Source: Aplectana chamaeleonis
Lineage: Eukaryota > Nematoda > Chromadorea > Rhabditida > Cosmocercidae
Length of the DNA stretch: 64,000 nucleotides
Direction: 5' to 3'
NCBI GenBank assembly: GCA_029168955.1
Contig: JAPDOI010000185.1
Coordinates: 838,001-902,000 of the forward strand
A program made the position numbers and the translations under genes. Shown here piece by piece: positions 45,401-57,400 of this stretch (positions are counted from its first letter, which is position 1; each line of letters opens with the position of its first letter). A model generated the notes under the pieces. The model had not been told where the DNA came from and made no database searches. It was given only the letters and a program-made list of their open reading frames with translations.

Positions 45401-48400
45401 CGGCGTCCGGCGCACTCTACGTTGGGGCCCGCACACTTTCTACGGCGTCCTGAGCTTTCCCATTTGGGTCCCGCACACTTTCTACGGCGTCCGGCGCACT
45501 CTACCTTGGGTCCCGCACACTTTCTACGGCGTCCGGCGCACTCTACCTTCGGGTCCCGCACACTTTCTACGGCGTCCGCGTGCACTCCCCATTCGGGTCC
45601 CGCACACTTTCTACGGCGTCCTGCGCACTCCCATTCGGGTCCCGCACACTTTCTACGGCGTCCGGCGCACTCTACCTTGGGTCCGCACACTTTCTACGGC
45701 GTCCGGCGCACTCTACCATTTGGGTCCCGCACACTTTCTACGGCGTCCTGCGCACTCTACCTTGGGTCCCACACACTTTCTACGGCGTCCGGCGCACTCT
45801 ACCTTGGGTCCCGCACACTTTCTACGGCGTCCTGCGCACTCTACCTTGGGTCCCGCACACTTTCTACGGCGTCCGGCGCACTCTACCTTAGGTCCCGCAC
45901 ACTTTCTACGGCGTCCTGCGCACTCTACCTTGGGTCCCGCACACTTTCTACGGCGTCCGGCGCACTCTACCTTGGGTCCCGCACACTTTCTACGGCGTCC
46001 GGCGCACTCTACCTTCGGGTCCCGCACACTTTCTACGGCGTCCGGCGCACTCTACCTTGGGTCCCGCACACTTTCTACGGTGTCCGGCGCACTCGCATTT
46101 GGGTCCCGCACACTTTCTAAGGGCATCCGGCGCACTCTACCTTGGGTCCCGCACCTTTTCTACGGCGTTCTGCGCACTCCCATTTGGGTCCCGCATACTT
46201 TCTGCGGCGTCTGGCGCACTCTACCTTGGGTCTCGCACACTTTCTACGGCGTCCGGCGCACTCTACCTTGGGTCTCGCACACTTTCTACGGCGTCCGGCA
46301 CACTCTACTTTGGGTCCCGCACACTTTCTGCGGCGTCGGGCGCTCTCTCCCTCGGGTCCCGCACTTTTTCTACGCCGTCCTGCGCACTCCCATTTGGGTC
46401 CCGCACACTTTCTACGGCGTCCGGCGCACTCTACCTGGGTCCCGCACACTTTCTACGGCGTCCTGCGCACTCCAATTTGGGTCCCGCATACTTTCTGCGG
46501 CGTCTGGCGCACTCTACCTTGGGTCTCGCACACTTTCTACGGCGTCCGGCGCACTCTACCTTGGGTCTCGCACACTTTCTACGGCGTCCGGCACACTATC
46601 ACTCGGGTCCCACACACTTTCTACGGCGTTCGGCGCACTATCGCTCGGGTCCCGCACACTTTCTACGGCGTCCTGCGCACTCGCCTTCGGGTCCCGCACA
46701 CTTTCTACGGCGTCCGGCGCACTCTACCTTGGGTCCCGCACACTTTCTACGGCGTCCGGCGCACTCCATTGGGTCCCGCACACTTTCTACGGCGTCCGGC
46801 GCACTCTACCTTGGGTCCCGCACACTTTCTACGGCGTCCGGCGCACTCTACCTGGGTCCCGCACACTTTCTACGGCGTCCTGCGCACTCTACCTTGGGTA
46901 CCGCACACTTTCTACGGCGTCCGACACACTCTACCTTAGGTCCCGCACACTTTCTACGGCGACCTGCGCACTCGCATTCGGGTCCCCCACACTTTTTACG
47001 GCGTCCGGCGCACTCTACCTTGGTCCCGCACACTTTCTACGGCGTCCGGCGCACTCTACCTTGGGTCCCGCACACTTTCTACGGCGTCCGGCGCACTCCC
47101 ATTCGGGTCCCGCACACTTTCTACGGCGTCCGGCGCACTCTACATTCGGGTCCCACACACTTTCTACGGCGTCCGGCGCACTCTACCTTGGGTCCCGCAC
47201 ACTTTCTACGGCGTCCGGCGCACTCTACCTTGGGTCCCGCACACTTTCTACGGCGTCCTGCGCACTCGCATTCGGGTCCCGCCCACTTTCTAATGCGTCC
47301 GGCACACTCTACCTTGGGTCCCGCACACTTTCTACGGCGTCCTGCGCACTCGCATTCGGGTCCCGCCCACTTTCTACGGCGTCCGGCGCACTCTACCTTG
47401 GGTCCCGCACACTTTTACGGCGTCCGGCGCATTCTACCTTGGGTCCCGCACACTTTCTACGGTGTCCTGAGCACGCCCACTTGGGTCCCGGCCACTTTCT
47501 TCGGCGTCCGGCGCACTCTACATTGGGTCCCGCACACTTTCTACGGCGTCGTGCGCACTCTACCTTGGGTCCCGCACACTTTCAACGGCGTCCGGCGCCG
47601 TCTACCTTGGGTCCCCCACACTTTCTACGGCGTCCTGCGCACTCTACCTTGGGTCCCGCACACTTTCGACGGTGCCCTGAGCACTCCCACTTGGGTCCCG
47701 CACACTTTCTACGGCGTCCAGCCCACTCTACCTTGGGTCCCGCACACTTTCTACGGCGTCCTGCGCACTCTACCTTGGGTCCCACACACTTTCTACGGCG
47801 TCCTGCGCACTTACATTCGGGTCCCACACACTTTCTCCGCCGTCCGGCGCACACTCTACCTTGGGTCCCGCACACTTTCTACGGCGTCCTGCGCACTCGC
47901 ATTCGGGTCCCGCACACTTTCTACGGCGTCCGGCGCACTCTACCTTGGGTCCCGCACACTTTTACGGCGTCCGGCACACTCTACCTTGGGTCTCGCACAC
48001 TTTCTTCGGCGTCCTGCGCACTCGCATTCGGGTCCCGCCCACTTTCTACGGCGTCCGGCGCACTCGCATTCGGGTCCCGCCCACTTTTTACGGCGTCCGG
48101 CGCACTCTACCTTTGGTCCCCCACACTTTTCCGGCGTTCGGCGCACTCTACCTTGGGTCCCGCACACTTTCTACGGCGTCCTGAGCACTTTACCTTGGGT
48201 CCCGCACACTTTCTACGGCGTCCGGCGCACTCTACCTTGGGTCCCGCACACTTTCTACGGCGTCCTGCGCACTCTACCTTGGGTCCCGCACACTTTCTAC
48301 GGCGTCCGGCGCACTCTACCTTTGGTCCCGCACACTTTCTACGGCGTCCTGCGCACTCGCACATCTTGGGTCCCGCACACTTTCTACGGCGTCCGGCGCA

Positions 48401-51400
48401 CTCTACCTTGGGTCCCGCACACTTTCTACGGCGTCCTGCGCACTCTACCATTTGGGTCCCGCACACTTTCTACGGCGTCCGGCGCACTCTACCTTGGGTC
48501 CCGCACACTTTCTACGGCGTCCTGCGCACTCTACCTTCGGGTCCCGCACACTTTCTTCGCCGTCCGGCGCACTCTACCTTGGGTCCCGCACACTTTCTAC
48601 GGCACCCGGCGCACTCTTCCCTGGGTCCCGCACACTTTCTACGGCGTCCGGCGCACTCTACCTCGGGTCCCGCACACTTTCTACGGCGTCCTGCGCACTC
48701 TACCTTCGGGTCCCGCACACTTTCTACGGCGTCCGGCGCACTCTACCTTGGGTCCCGCACACTTTCTACGGCGTCCGGAGCACTCTTCCTTGGGTCCCGC
48801 ACACTTTCTACGGCGTCCTGCGCACTCGCATTCGGGTCCCGCTCACTTTCTACGGCGTCCGGCGCACTCTTCCTTGGATCCCGCACACTTTCTACGGCGT
48901 CCGGCGCACTCTACCTTGGGTCCCGCACACTTTCTACGGCGTCCTGCGCACTCTACCTTGGGTCCCGCACACTTTCTACGGCGTCCTGCGCACTCTACCT
49001 TGGGTCCCGCACACTTTCTACGGCGTCCGGCACACTCTACCTTAGGTCCCGCACACTTTCTACGGCGTCCTGCGCACTCGCATTCGGGTCCCGCCCACTT
49101 TCTACGGCGTCCGGCGCACTCTACCTTTGGTCCCACACACTTTCTACGGCGTCCGGCGCACTCTACCTTGGGTCCCGCACACTTTCTACGGCGTCCTGAG
49201 CTTTCCCATTTGGGTTCCGCAAATTTTCTACGGCGTCCGGCGCACTCTACCTTGGGTCCCACACACTTTCTCCGGCCTCCGGCGCCCTCTCCCTTTGGTC
49301 CCCCACACTTTTGCGGCGTCCGGCGCACTCTACCTTGGGTCCCGCACACTTTCTACGGCGTCCTGCGCACTCTACCTTGGATCCCGCACACTTTCTACGG
49401 CGTCCGGCACACTCTACCTTGGGCCCCGCACACTTTCTACGGCGTCCTGCGCACTCTACTTCGAGTCCCGCACACTTTATACGGCGTCCGGCGCACTCTA
49501 CCTTGGGTCCCACACACTTTCTACGGCGTCCGGCGCACTCTACCTTGGGTCCCGCACACTTTCTACGGCGTCCTGAGCACTCCCATTTGGGTCCCGCACA
49601 CTTTCTACGGCGTCCGGCGCACTGTACCTTGGGTCCCGCTCACTTTCTACGGCGTCCTGCGCACTCTACCTTGGGTCCCGCACACTTTCTACGGCGTGCG
49701 GCGCACTGTACCTTGGGTCCCGCTCACCTTCTACGGCGTCCGGCGCACTCTGCATTGGGTCCCGCACACTTTCTACGGCCTCGTGCGCACTCTACCTTGG
49801 GTCCCGCACACTTACTACGGCGTCCGGCGCACTCTACACATTGGGTCCCGCACACTTTCAACGGCGTCCTGCGCACTCGCATTCGGGTCCCGCACACTTT
49901 CTACGGCGTCCGGCGCACTCTACCTTGGGTCCCGCACACTTTCTACGGCGTCCGGCGCACTCTACGTTGGGTCCCGCACACTTTCTACGGCGTCCGGCGC
50001 ACTCTACCTTGGGTCCTGCACACTTTCTACGGCGTCCGGCGCACTCTACTTTGGGTCCTGCACACTTTCTACGGCATCCGGCGCACTCTACCTCGGGTCC
50101 CGCACTTTTTCTACGGCGTCCTGCGCACTCCCATTTGGGTCCCGCACACTTTCTACGGCGTCCGGCGCACTCCCACTTGGGTCCCACGCACTTTCTACGT
50201 CGTCCGGCGCACTCTACCTTGGGTTCCTCACACCTTCTACGGCGTCCGGCGCACTCTACCTTGGGTCCCGCACACTTTCTACGGCGTCCTGCGCACTCTA
50301 CCTTCGGGTCCCGCACACTTTCTACGGCGTCCGGCGCACTCTACCTTGGGTCCCGCACACTTTCTACGGCGTCCTGCGCACTCGCATTCGGGTCCCGCCC
50401 ACTTTCTACGGCGTCCGGCGCACTCACTCTACCTTGGGTCCCGCACACTTTCTACGGCGTCCGGCGCACTCTACCTTCGGGTCCCGCACACTTTCTACGG
50501 CGTCCTGAGCACTCCCATTTGGGTCCCGCAAATTTTCTACGGCGTCCGGCGCACTCTACCTTCGGGTCCCACACACTTTCTACGGCGTCCGGCGCACTCT
50601 ACCTTGGGTCCCGCACACTTTCTACGGCGTCCTGAGCACTCCCATTTGGGTCCCACACAATTTCTACGGCGTTCGGCGGGCTCCCCCTTGGGTCCCGCAC
50701 ACTTCCTACGGCGTCCGGCGCACTCTACCTTGGGTCCCGCACACTTTCTACGGCGTCCGGCGCACTCAACATTGAGTCCCGCACACTTTCTACGGCGTCC
50801 TGCGCACTCGCATTCGGGTCCCACACACTTTCTACGGCGTCCGGCGGGCTCTACCTTGGGTCCCGCACACTTTCTACGGCGTCCTGAGCTTTCCCATTTG
50901 GGTCCCGCAAATTTTCTACGGCGTCCGGCGCACTCTACCTTTGGTCCCGCACACTTTTACGGCGTCTGGCGAACTCTACCTTGGGTCCCACACATTTTCT
51001 ACGGCGTCCTGCGCACTCTACCTTGGGTCCCGCACACTTTCTACGGCGTCCGGCGCACTCTACCTTGGGTCCCGCACACTTTCTACGGCGTCCGGCGCAC
51101 TCTACCATTTGGGTCCCGCACACTTTCTACGGCGTCCGGCGCACTCACCATTGGGTCCCACACATTTTCTACGGCGTCCGGCGCACTCTACCTTGGGTCC
51201 CGCACACTTTCTACGGCGTCCGGCGCACTCTACCTTGGGTCCCGCACACTTTCTACGGCGTCCTGCGCACTCTACCTTGGGTCCCGCACACTTTCTACGG
51301 CGTCCGGCGCACTCTACCTTTAGTCCCACACACTTTTACGGCGTCCGGCGCACTCTACCTTGGGTCCCGCACACTTTCTACGGCGTCCGGCGCACTCTAC

Positions 51401-54400
51401 CTTGGGTCCCGCACACTTTCTACGGCGTCCGGCGCACTCTACCTTGGGTCCCGCACACTTTTTTCGGCGTCCGGCGCACTCTACCTTGGGTCCCGCACAC
51501 TTTCTACGGCGTTCGGCGCACTCTACCTTCGGGTCCCGCACACTTTCTACGGCATCCGGCGCACTCTACCTTGGGTCCCGCACTTTTTCTACGGCGTCCT
51601 GCGCACTCCCATTTGGGTCCCGCACACTTTCTACGGCGTCCGGCGCACTCTACCTTGGATCCCGCACACTTTCTACGGCGTCCTGCGCACTCTACCTTGG
51701 GTCCCGCACACTTTCTACGGCGTCCGGCGCACTCTACCTTGGGTCCCGCACACTTTCTACGGCGTCCTGCGCACTCTACCTTGGGTCCCGCACACTTTCT
51801 ACGGCGTCCGGCACACTCTACCTTAGGTCCCGCACACTTTCTACGGCGTCCTGCGCACTCGCATTCGGGCCCCGCCCACTTTCTACGGCGTCCGGCGCAC
51901 TCTACCTTAGGTCCCACACACTTTCTATGGCGTCCGGCGGGCTCCCCCTTGGGTCCCGCACACTTTCTACGGCATACAGAGCACTCCCATTTGGGTCCCG
52001 CCCATTTTCTCCGGCGTCTGGCTCATTTACATTCGGGTCCCACACACTTTCTACGGCGTCCGGCGCACTCTACCTTGGGTCCCGCACACTTTCTACTGCG
52101 TCCGGCGCACTCTACCTTGGGTCCCGCACACTTTCTACGGCGTCCTGCGCACCCTACCGTGGGTCCCGCACACTTTCTACGGCGTCCGGCACACTCTACC
52201 TTAGGTCCCGCACACTTTCTACGGCGTCCTGCGCACTCGCATTCGGATCCCGCTCACATTCTATGGCGTCCGGCGCACTCTACCTTGGGTCCCGCACACT
52301 TTCTACGGCGTCCGGCGCACTTTACCTTGGGTCCCGCACACTTTCTACGGCGTCCTGAGCTTTCCCATTTGGGTTCCGCAAATTTTCTACGGCGTCCGGC
52401 GCACTCTACCTTGGGTCCCGCACACTTTCTACGGCGTCCTGCGCACTCTACCTTGGGTCCCGCACACTTTCTACGGCATCCGGCGCACTCAACATTGGGT
52501 CCCGCCCACTTTCTACGGCGTCTGGCGCACTTACATTCGGGTCCCACACACTTTCTACGGCGTCCGGCGGGCTCTACCTTAAGTCCCGCACACTTTCTAC
52601 GGCGTCCTGAGCTTTCCCATTTGGGTCCCGCACACTTTCTGCGGCGTCCGGCGCACTCTACCTTGGGTCCCGCACACTTTCTACGGCGTCCTGCGCACTT
52701 TCATTCGGGTCCCACACACTTTCTCCGGCGTCCAGCCCACTCTACCTTGGGTCCCGCACACTTTCTACGGCGTCCTGCGCACTCTACCTTGGGTCCCACA
52801 CACTTTCTACGGCGTCCTGCGCACTTACATTCGGGTCCCACACACTTTCTCCGGCGTCTGGCGCACTTACATTCGGGTCCCTTACACTTTCTACGGCGTC
52901 AGGCGCACTCTACCTTGGGTCCCGCACACTTTCTACGGCATACAGAGCACTCCAATTTGGGTCCCGCCCACTTTCTCCGGCGTCCGGCGCACTCTACCTT
53001 GGGTCCCGCACACTTTCTACGGCGTCCAGCGCACTCTACCTTGGGTCCCGCACACTTTCTACGGCGTCCTTCTCACTCTACCTCGGGTCCCACACACTTT
53101 CTACGGCGTCCTGCGCACTCTACCTTGGGTCCCGCACACTTTCTACGGCGTTCTGCGCACTCGCATTCGGGTCCCGCACACTTTCTACGGCGTCCGGCGC
53201 ACTCTACCTTGGGTCCCGCACACTTTCTACGGCGTCCTGCGCACTCGCCTTGGGTCCCGCACACTTTCTACGGCGTCCGGCGCACTCTACGTTGGGCCCC
53301 GCACACTTTCTACGGCGTCCTGCGCACTCTACCTTGGGTCCCGCACACTTACTACGGCGTCCGGCGCACTCTACACATTGGGTCCCGCAAACTTTCAACG
53401 GCGTCCTGCGCACTCGCATTCGGGTCCCACACACATTCTACGGCGTCCGGCGCACTCTACCTTGGGTCCCGCACACTTTCTACGGCGTCCTGCGCTTTCC
53501 CATTTGGGTCCCGCACACTTTCTACGGCGTCCGGCGCACTCTACCTTGGGTCCCGCACACTTTCTACGGCGTCCTGCGCACTCACCTTGGGTCCCGCACA
53601 CTTTCTACGGCGTCCGGCGCACTCTACTTTGGGTCCCGCACACTTTCTAAGGGCATCCGGCGCACTCTACCTTGGGTCCCGCACTTTTTCTACGGCGTCC
53701 TGCGCACTCCCATTTGGGTCCCGCACACTTTCTACGGCGTCCGGCGCACTCTACCTTGGGCCCCGCACTTTTTCTACGGCGTCCTGCGCACTCTACCTTG
53801 GGTCCCGCACACTTTCTACGGCGTCCGGCGCACTCTACCTTGGGTCCCGCACACTTTCTACGGCGTCCTGCGCACTCAACCTTGGGTCCCGCACACTTTC
53901 TACGGCGTCCGGCACACTCTACCTTAGGTCCCGCACACTTTCTACGGCGTCCTGCGCACTCGCATTCGGGCCCCGCCCACTTTCTACGGCGTCCGGCGCA
54001 CTCTACCTTAGGTCCCACACACTTTCTATGGCGTCCGGCGGGCTCCCCCTTGGGTCCCGCACACTTTCTACGGCATACAGAGCACTCCCATTTGGGTCCC
54101 GCCCATTTTCTCCGGCGTCTGGCTCATTTACATTCGGGTCCCACACACTTTCTACGGCGTCCGGCGCACTCTACCTTGGGTCCCGCACACTTTCTACGGC
54201 GTCCGGCGCACTCTACCTTGGGTCCCGCACACTTTCTACGGCGTCCGGCGCACTCTACCTTGGGTCCCGCACACTTTCTACGGCGTCCTGCGCACTCGCA
54301 TTCGGATCCCGCTCACATTCTATGGCGTCCGGCGCACTCTACCTTGGGTCCCGCACACTTTCTACGGCGTCCTGCGCACTCTACCTTGGGTCCCGCACAC

Positions 54401-57400
54401 TTTCTACTGCGTCCTGAGCTTTCCCATATGGGTCCCGCACACTTTCTACGGCGTCCTGCGCACTCTACCTTGGGTCCCGCACACTTTCTACGGCGTCCTG
54501 CGCACTCGCATTCGGGTCCCGCCCACTTTCTACGGCGTCCGGCACACTCTACCTTGGGTCCCGCCCACTTTCTCCGGCGTCTGGCCCACTTACATTCGGG
54601 ACCCCCACACTTTCTACGGCGTCCGGCGCACTTTACCTTGGGTCCCGCACACTTTCTACGGCGTCCTGCGTACTCGCATTCGGATCCCGCTCACATTCTA
54701 TGGCGTCCGGCGCACTCTACCTTGGGTCCCGCACACTTTGTACGGCGTCCTGCGCACTCGCATTCGGATCCCGCTCACATTCTACGGCGTCCGGCACACT
54801 CTACCTTAGGTACCGCACACTTTCTACGGCGTCCTGCGCACTCTACCTTGGGTCCCGCACACTTTCTACGGCGTCCGGCGCACTCTACCTTGGGTCCCGC
54901 ACACTTTCTACGGCGTCCGGCGCACTCTACCTTCGGGTCCCGCACACTTTCTACGGGGTCCGCCGCACTCTACCTTGGGTCCCGCACACTTTCTACGGCG
55001 TCCTGCGCACTCTACCTTGGGTCCCGCACACTTTCTACGGCGTCCGGCGCACTTACATTCGGGACCCACACACTTTCTAAGGCGTCCGGCGCACTCTACC
55101 TTGGGTCCCGCACACTTTCTACGGCGTCCTGAGCTTTCCCATTTGGGTCCCGCAAATTTTCTACGGCGTCCGGCGCACTCTACCTTGGGTCCCGCACACT
55201 TTCTACGGCGTCCGGCGCACTCTACCTTGGGTCCCGCACACTTTCTACGGCGTCCTGCGCACTCAACCTTGGGTCCCGCACACTTTCTACGGCGTCCGGC
55301 GCACTCTACCTTGGGTCCCGCACACTTTCTACGGCGTCCTGCGCACTCAACCTTGGGTCCCGCACACTTTCTACGGCGTCCGGCACACTCTACCTTAGGT
55401 CCCGCACACTTTCTACGGCGTCCTGCGCACTCGCATTCGGGTCCCGCCCACTTTCTACGGCGTCCGGCGCACTCTACCTTAGGTCCCACACACTTTCTAT
55501 GGCGTCCGGCGGGCTCCCCCTTGGGTCCCGCACACTTTCTACGGCATACAGAGCACTCCCATTTGGGTCCCGCCCATTTTCTCCGGCGTCTGGCTCATTT
55601 ACATTCGGGTCCCACACACTTTCTACGGCGTCCGGCGCACTCTACCTTGGGTCCCGCACACTTTCTACTGCGTCCGGCGCACTCTACCTTGGGTCCCGCA
55701 CACTTTCTACGGCGTCCTGCGCACTCTACCGTGGGTCCCGCACACTTTCTACGGCGTCCGGCACACTCTACCTTAGGTCCCGCACACTTTCTACGGCGTC
55801 CTGCGCACTCGCATTCGGATCCCGCTCACATTCTATGGCGTCCGGCGCACTCTACCTTTGGTCCCACACACTTTTACGGCGTCCGGCGCACTTTACCTTG
55901 GGTCCCGCACACTTTCTACGGCGTCCTGAGCTTTCCCATTTGGGTTCCGCAAATTTTCTACGGCGTCCGGCACACTCTACCTTAGGTCCCGCACACTTTC
56001 TACGGCGTCCTGCGCACTCGCATTCGGGCCCCGCCCACTTTCTACGGCGTCCGGCGCACTCTACCTTAGGTCCCACACGCTTTCTATGGCGTCCGGCGGG
56101 CTCCCCCTTGGGTCCCGCACACTTTCTACGGCATACAGAGCACTCCCATTTGGGTCCCGCCCATTTTCTCCGGCGTCTGGCTCATTTACATTCGGGTCCC
56201 ACACACTTTCTACGGCGTCCGGCGCACTCTACCTTGGGTCCCGCACACTTTCTACGGCGTCCGGCGCACTCCCATTTGGGTCCTGCACACTTTCTACGGC
56301 GTCCTGCGCACTCTACCTTGGGTCCCGCTCACATTCTATGGCGTCCGGCGCACTCTACCTTAGGTCCCGCACACTTTCTACGGCGTCCTGCGCACTCGCA
56401 TTCGGATCCCGCTCACATTCTATGGCGTCCGGCGCACTCTACCTTGGGTCCCGCACACTTTCTACGGCGTCCTGCGCACTCTACCTTGGGTCCCGCACAC
56501 TTTCTACGGCATCCGGCGCACTCAACATTGGGTCCCGCACACTTTCTACGGTGTCCTGCGCACTCGCATTCGGGTCCCACACACTTTCTACGGCGTCCGG
56601 CGGGCTCCCCCTTGGGTCCCGCACACTTTCTACGGCGTCCTGAGCTTTCCCATTTGGGTCCCGCAAATTTTCTACGGCGTCCGGCGCACTCTACCTTGGG
56701 TCCCGCACACTTTCTACGGCGTCCGGCGCACTTTACCTTGGGTCCCGCACACTTTCTACGGCGTCCTGAGCTTTCCCATTTGGGTCCCGCAAATTTTCTA
56801 CGGCGTCCGGCGCACTCTACCTTGGATCCCGCACACTTTATACGGCGTCCTGCGCACTCTACCTTGGGTCCCGCACACTTTCTACGGCGTCCGGCGCACT
56901 CTACCTTGGGTCCCGCACACTTTCTACGGCGTCCTGCGCACTCAACCTTGGGTCCCGCACACTTTCTACGGCGTCCGGCACACTCTACCTTAGGTCCCGC
57001 ACACTTTCTACGGCGTCCTGCGCACTCGCATTCGGGCCCCGCCCACTTTCTACGGCGTCCGGCGCACTCTACCTTAGGTCCCACACACTTTCTATGGCGT
57101 CCGGCGGGCTCCCCCTTGGGTCCCGCACACTTTCTACGGCATACAGAGCACTCCCATTTGGGTCCCGCCCATTTTCTCCGGCGTCTGGCTCATTTACATT
57201 CGGGTCCCACACACTTTCTACGGCGTCCGGCGCACTCTACCTTGGGTCCCGCACACTTTCTACTGCGTCCGGCGCACTCCACCTTGGGTCCCGCACACTT
57301 TCTACGGCGTCCTGCGCACCCTACCGTGGGTCCCGCACACTTTCTACGGCGTCCGGCACACTCTACCTTAGGTCCCGCACACTTTCTACGGCGTCCTGCG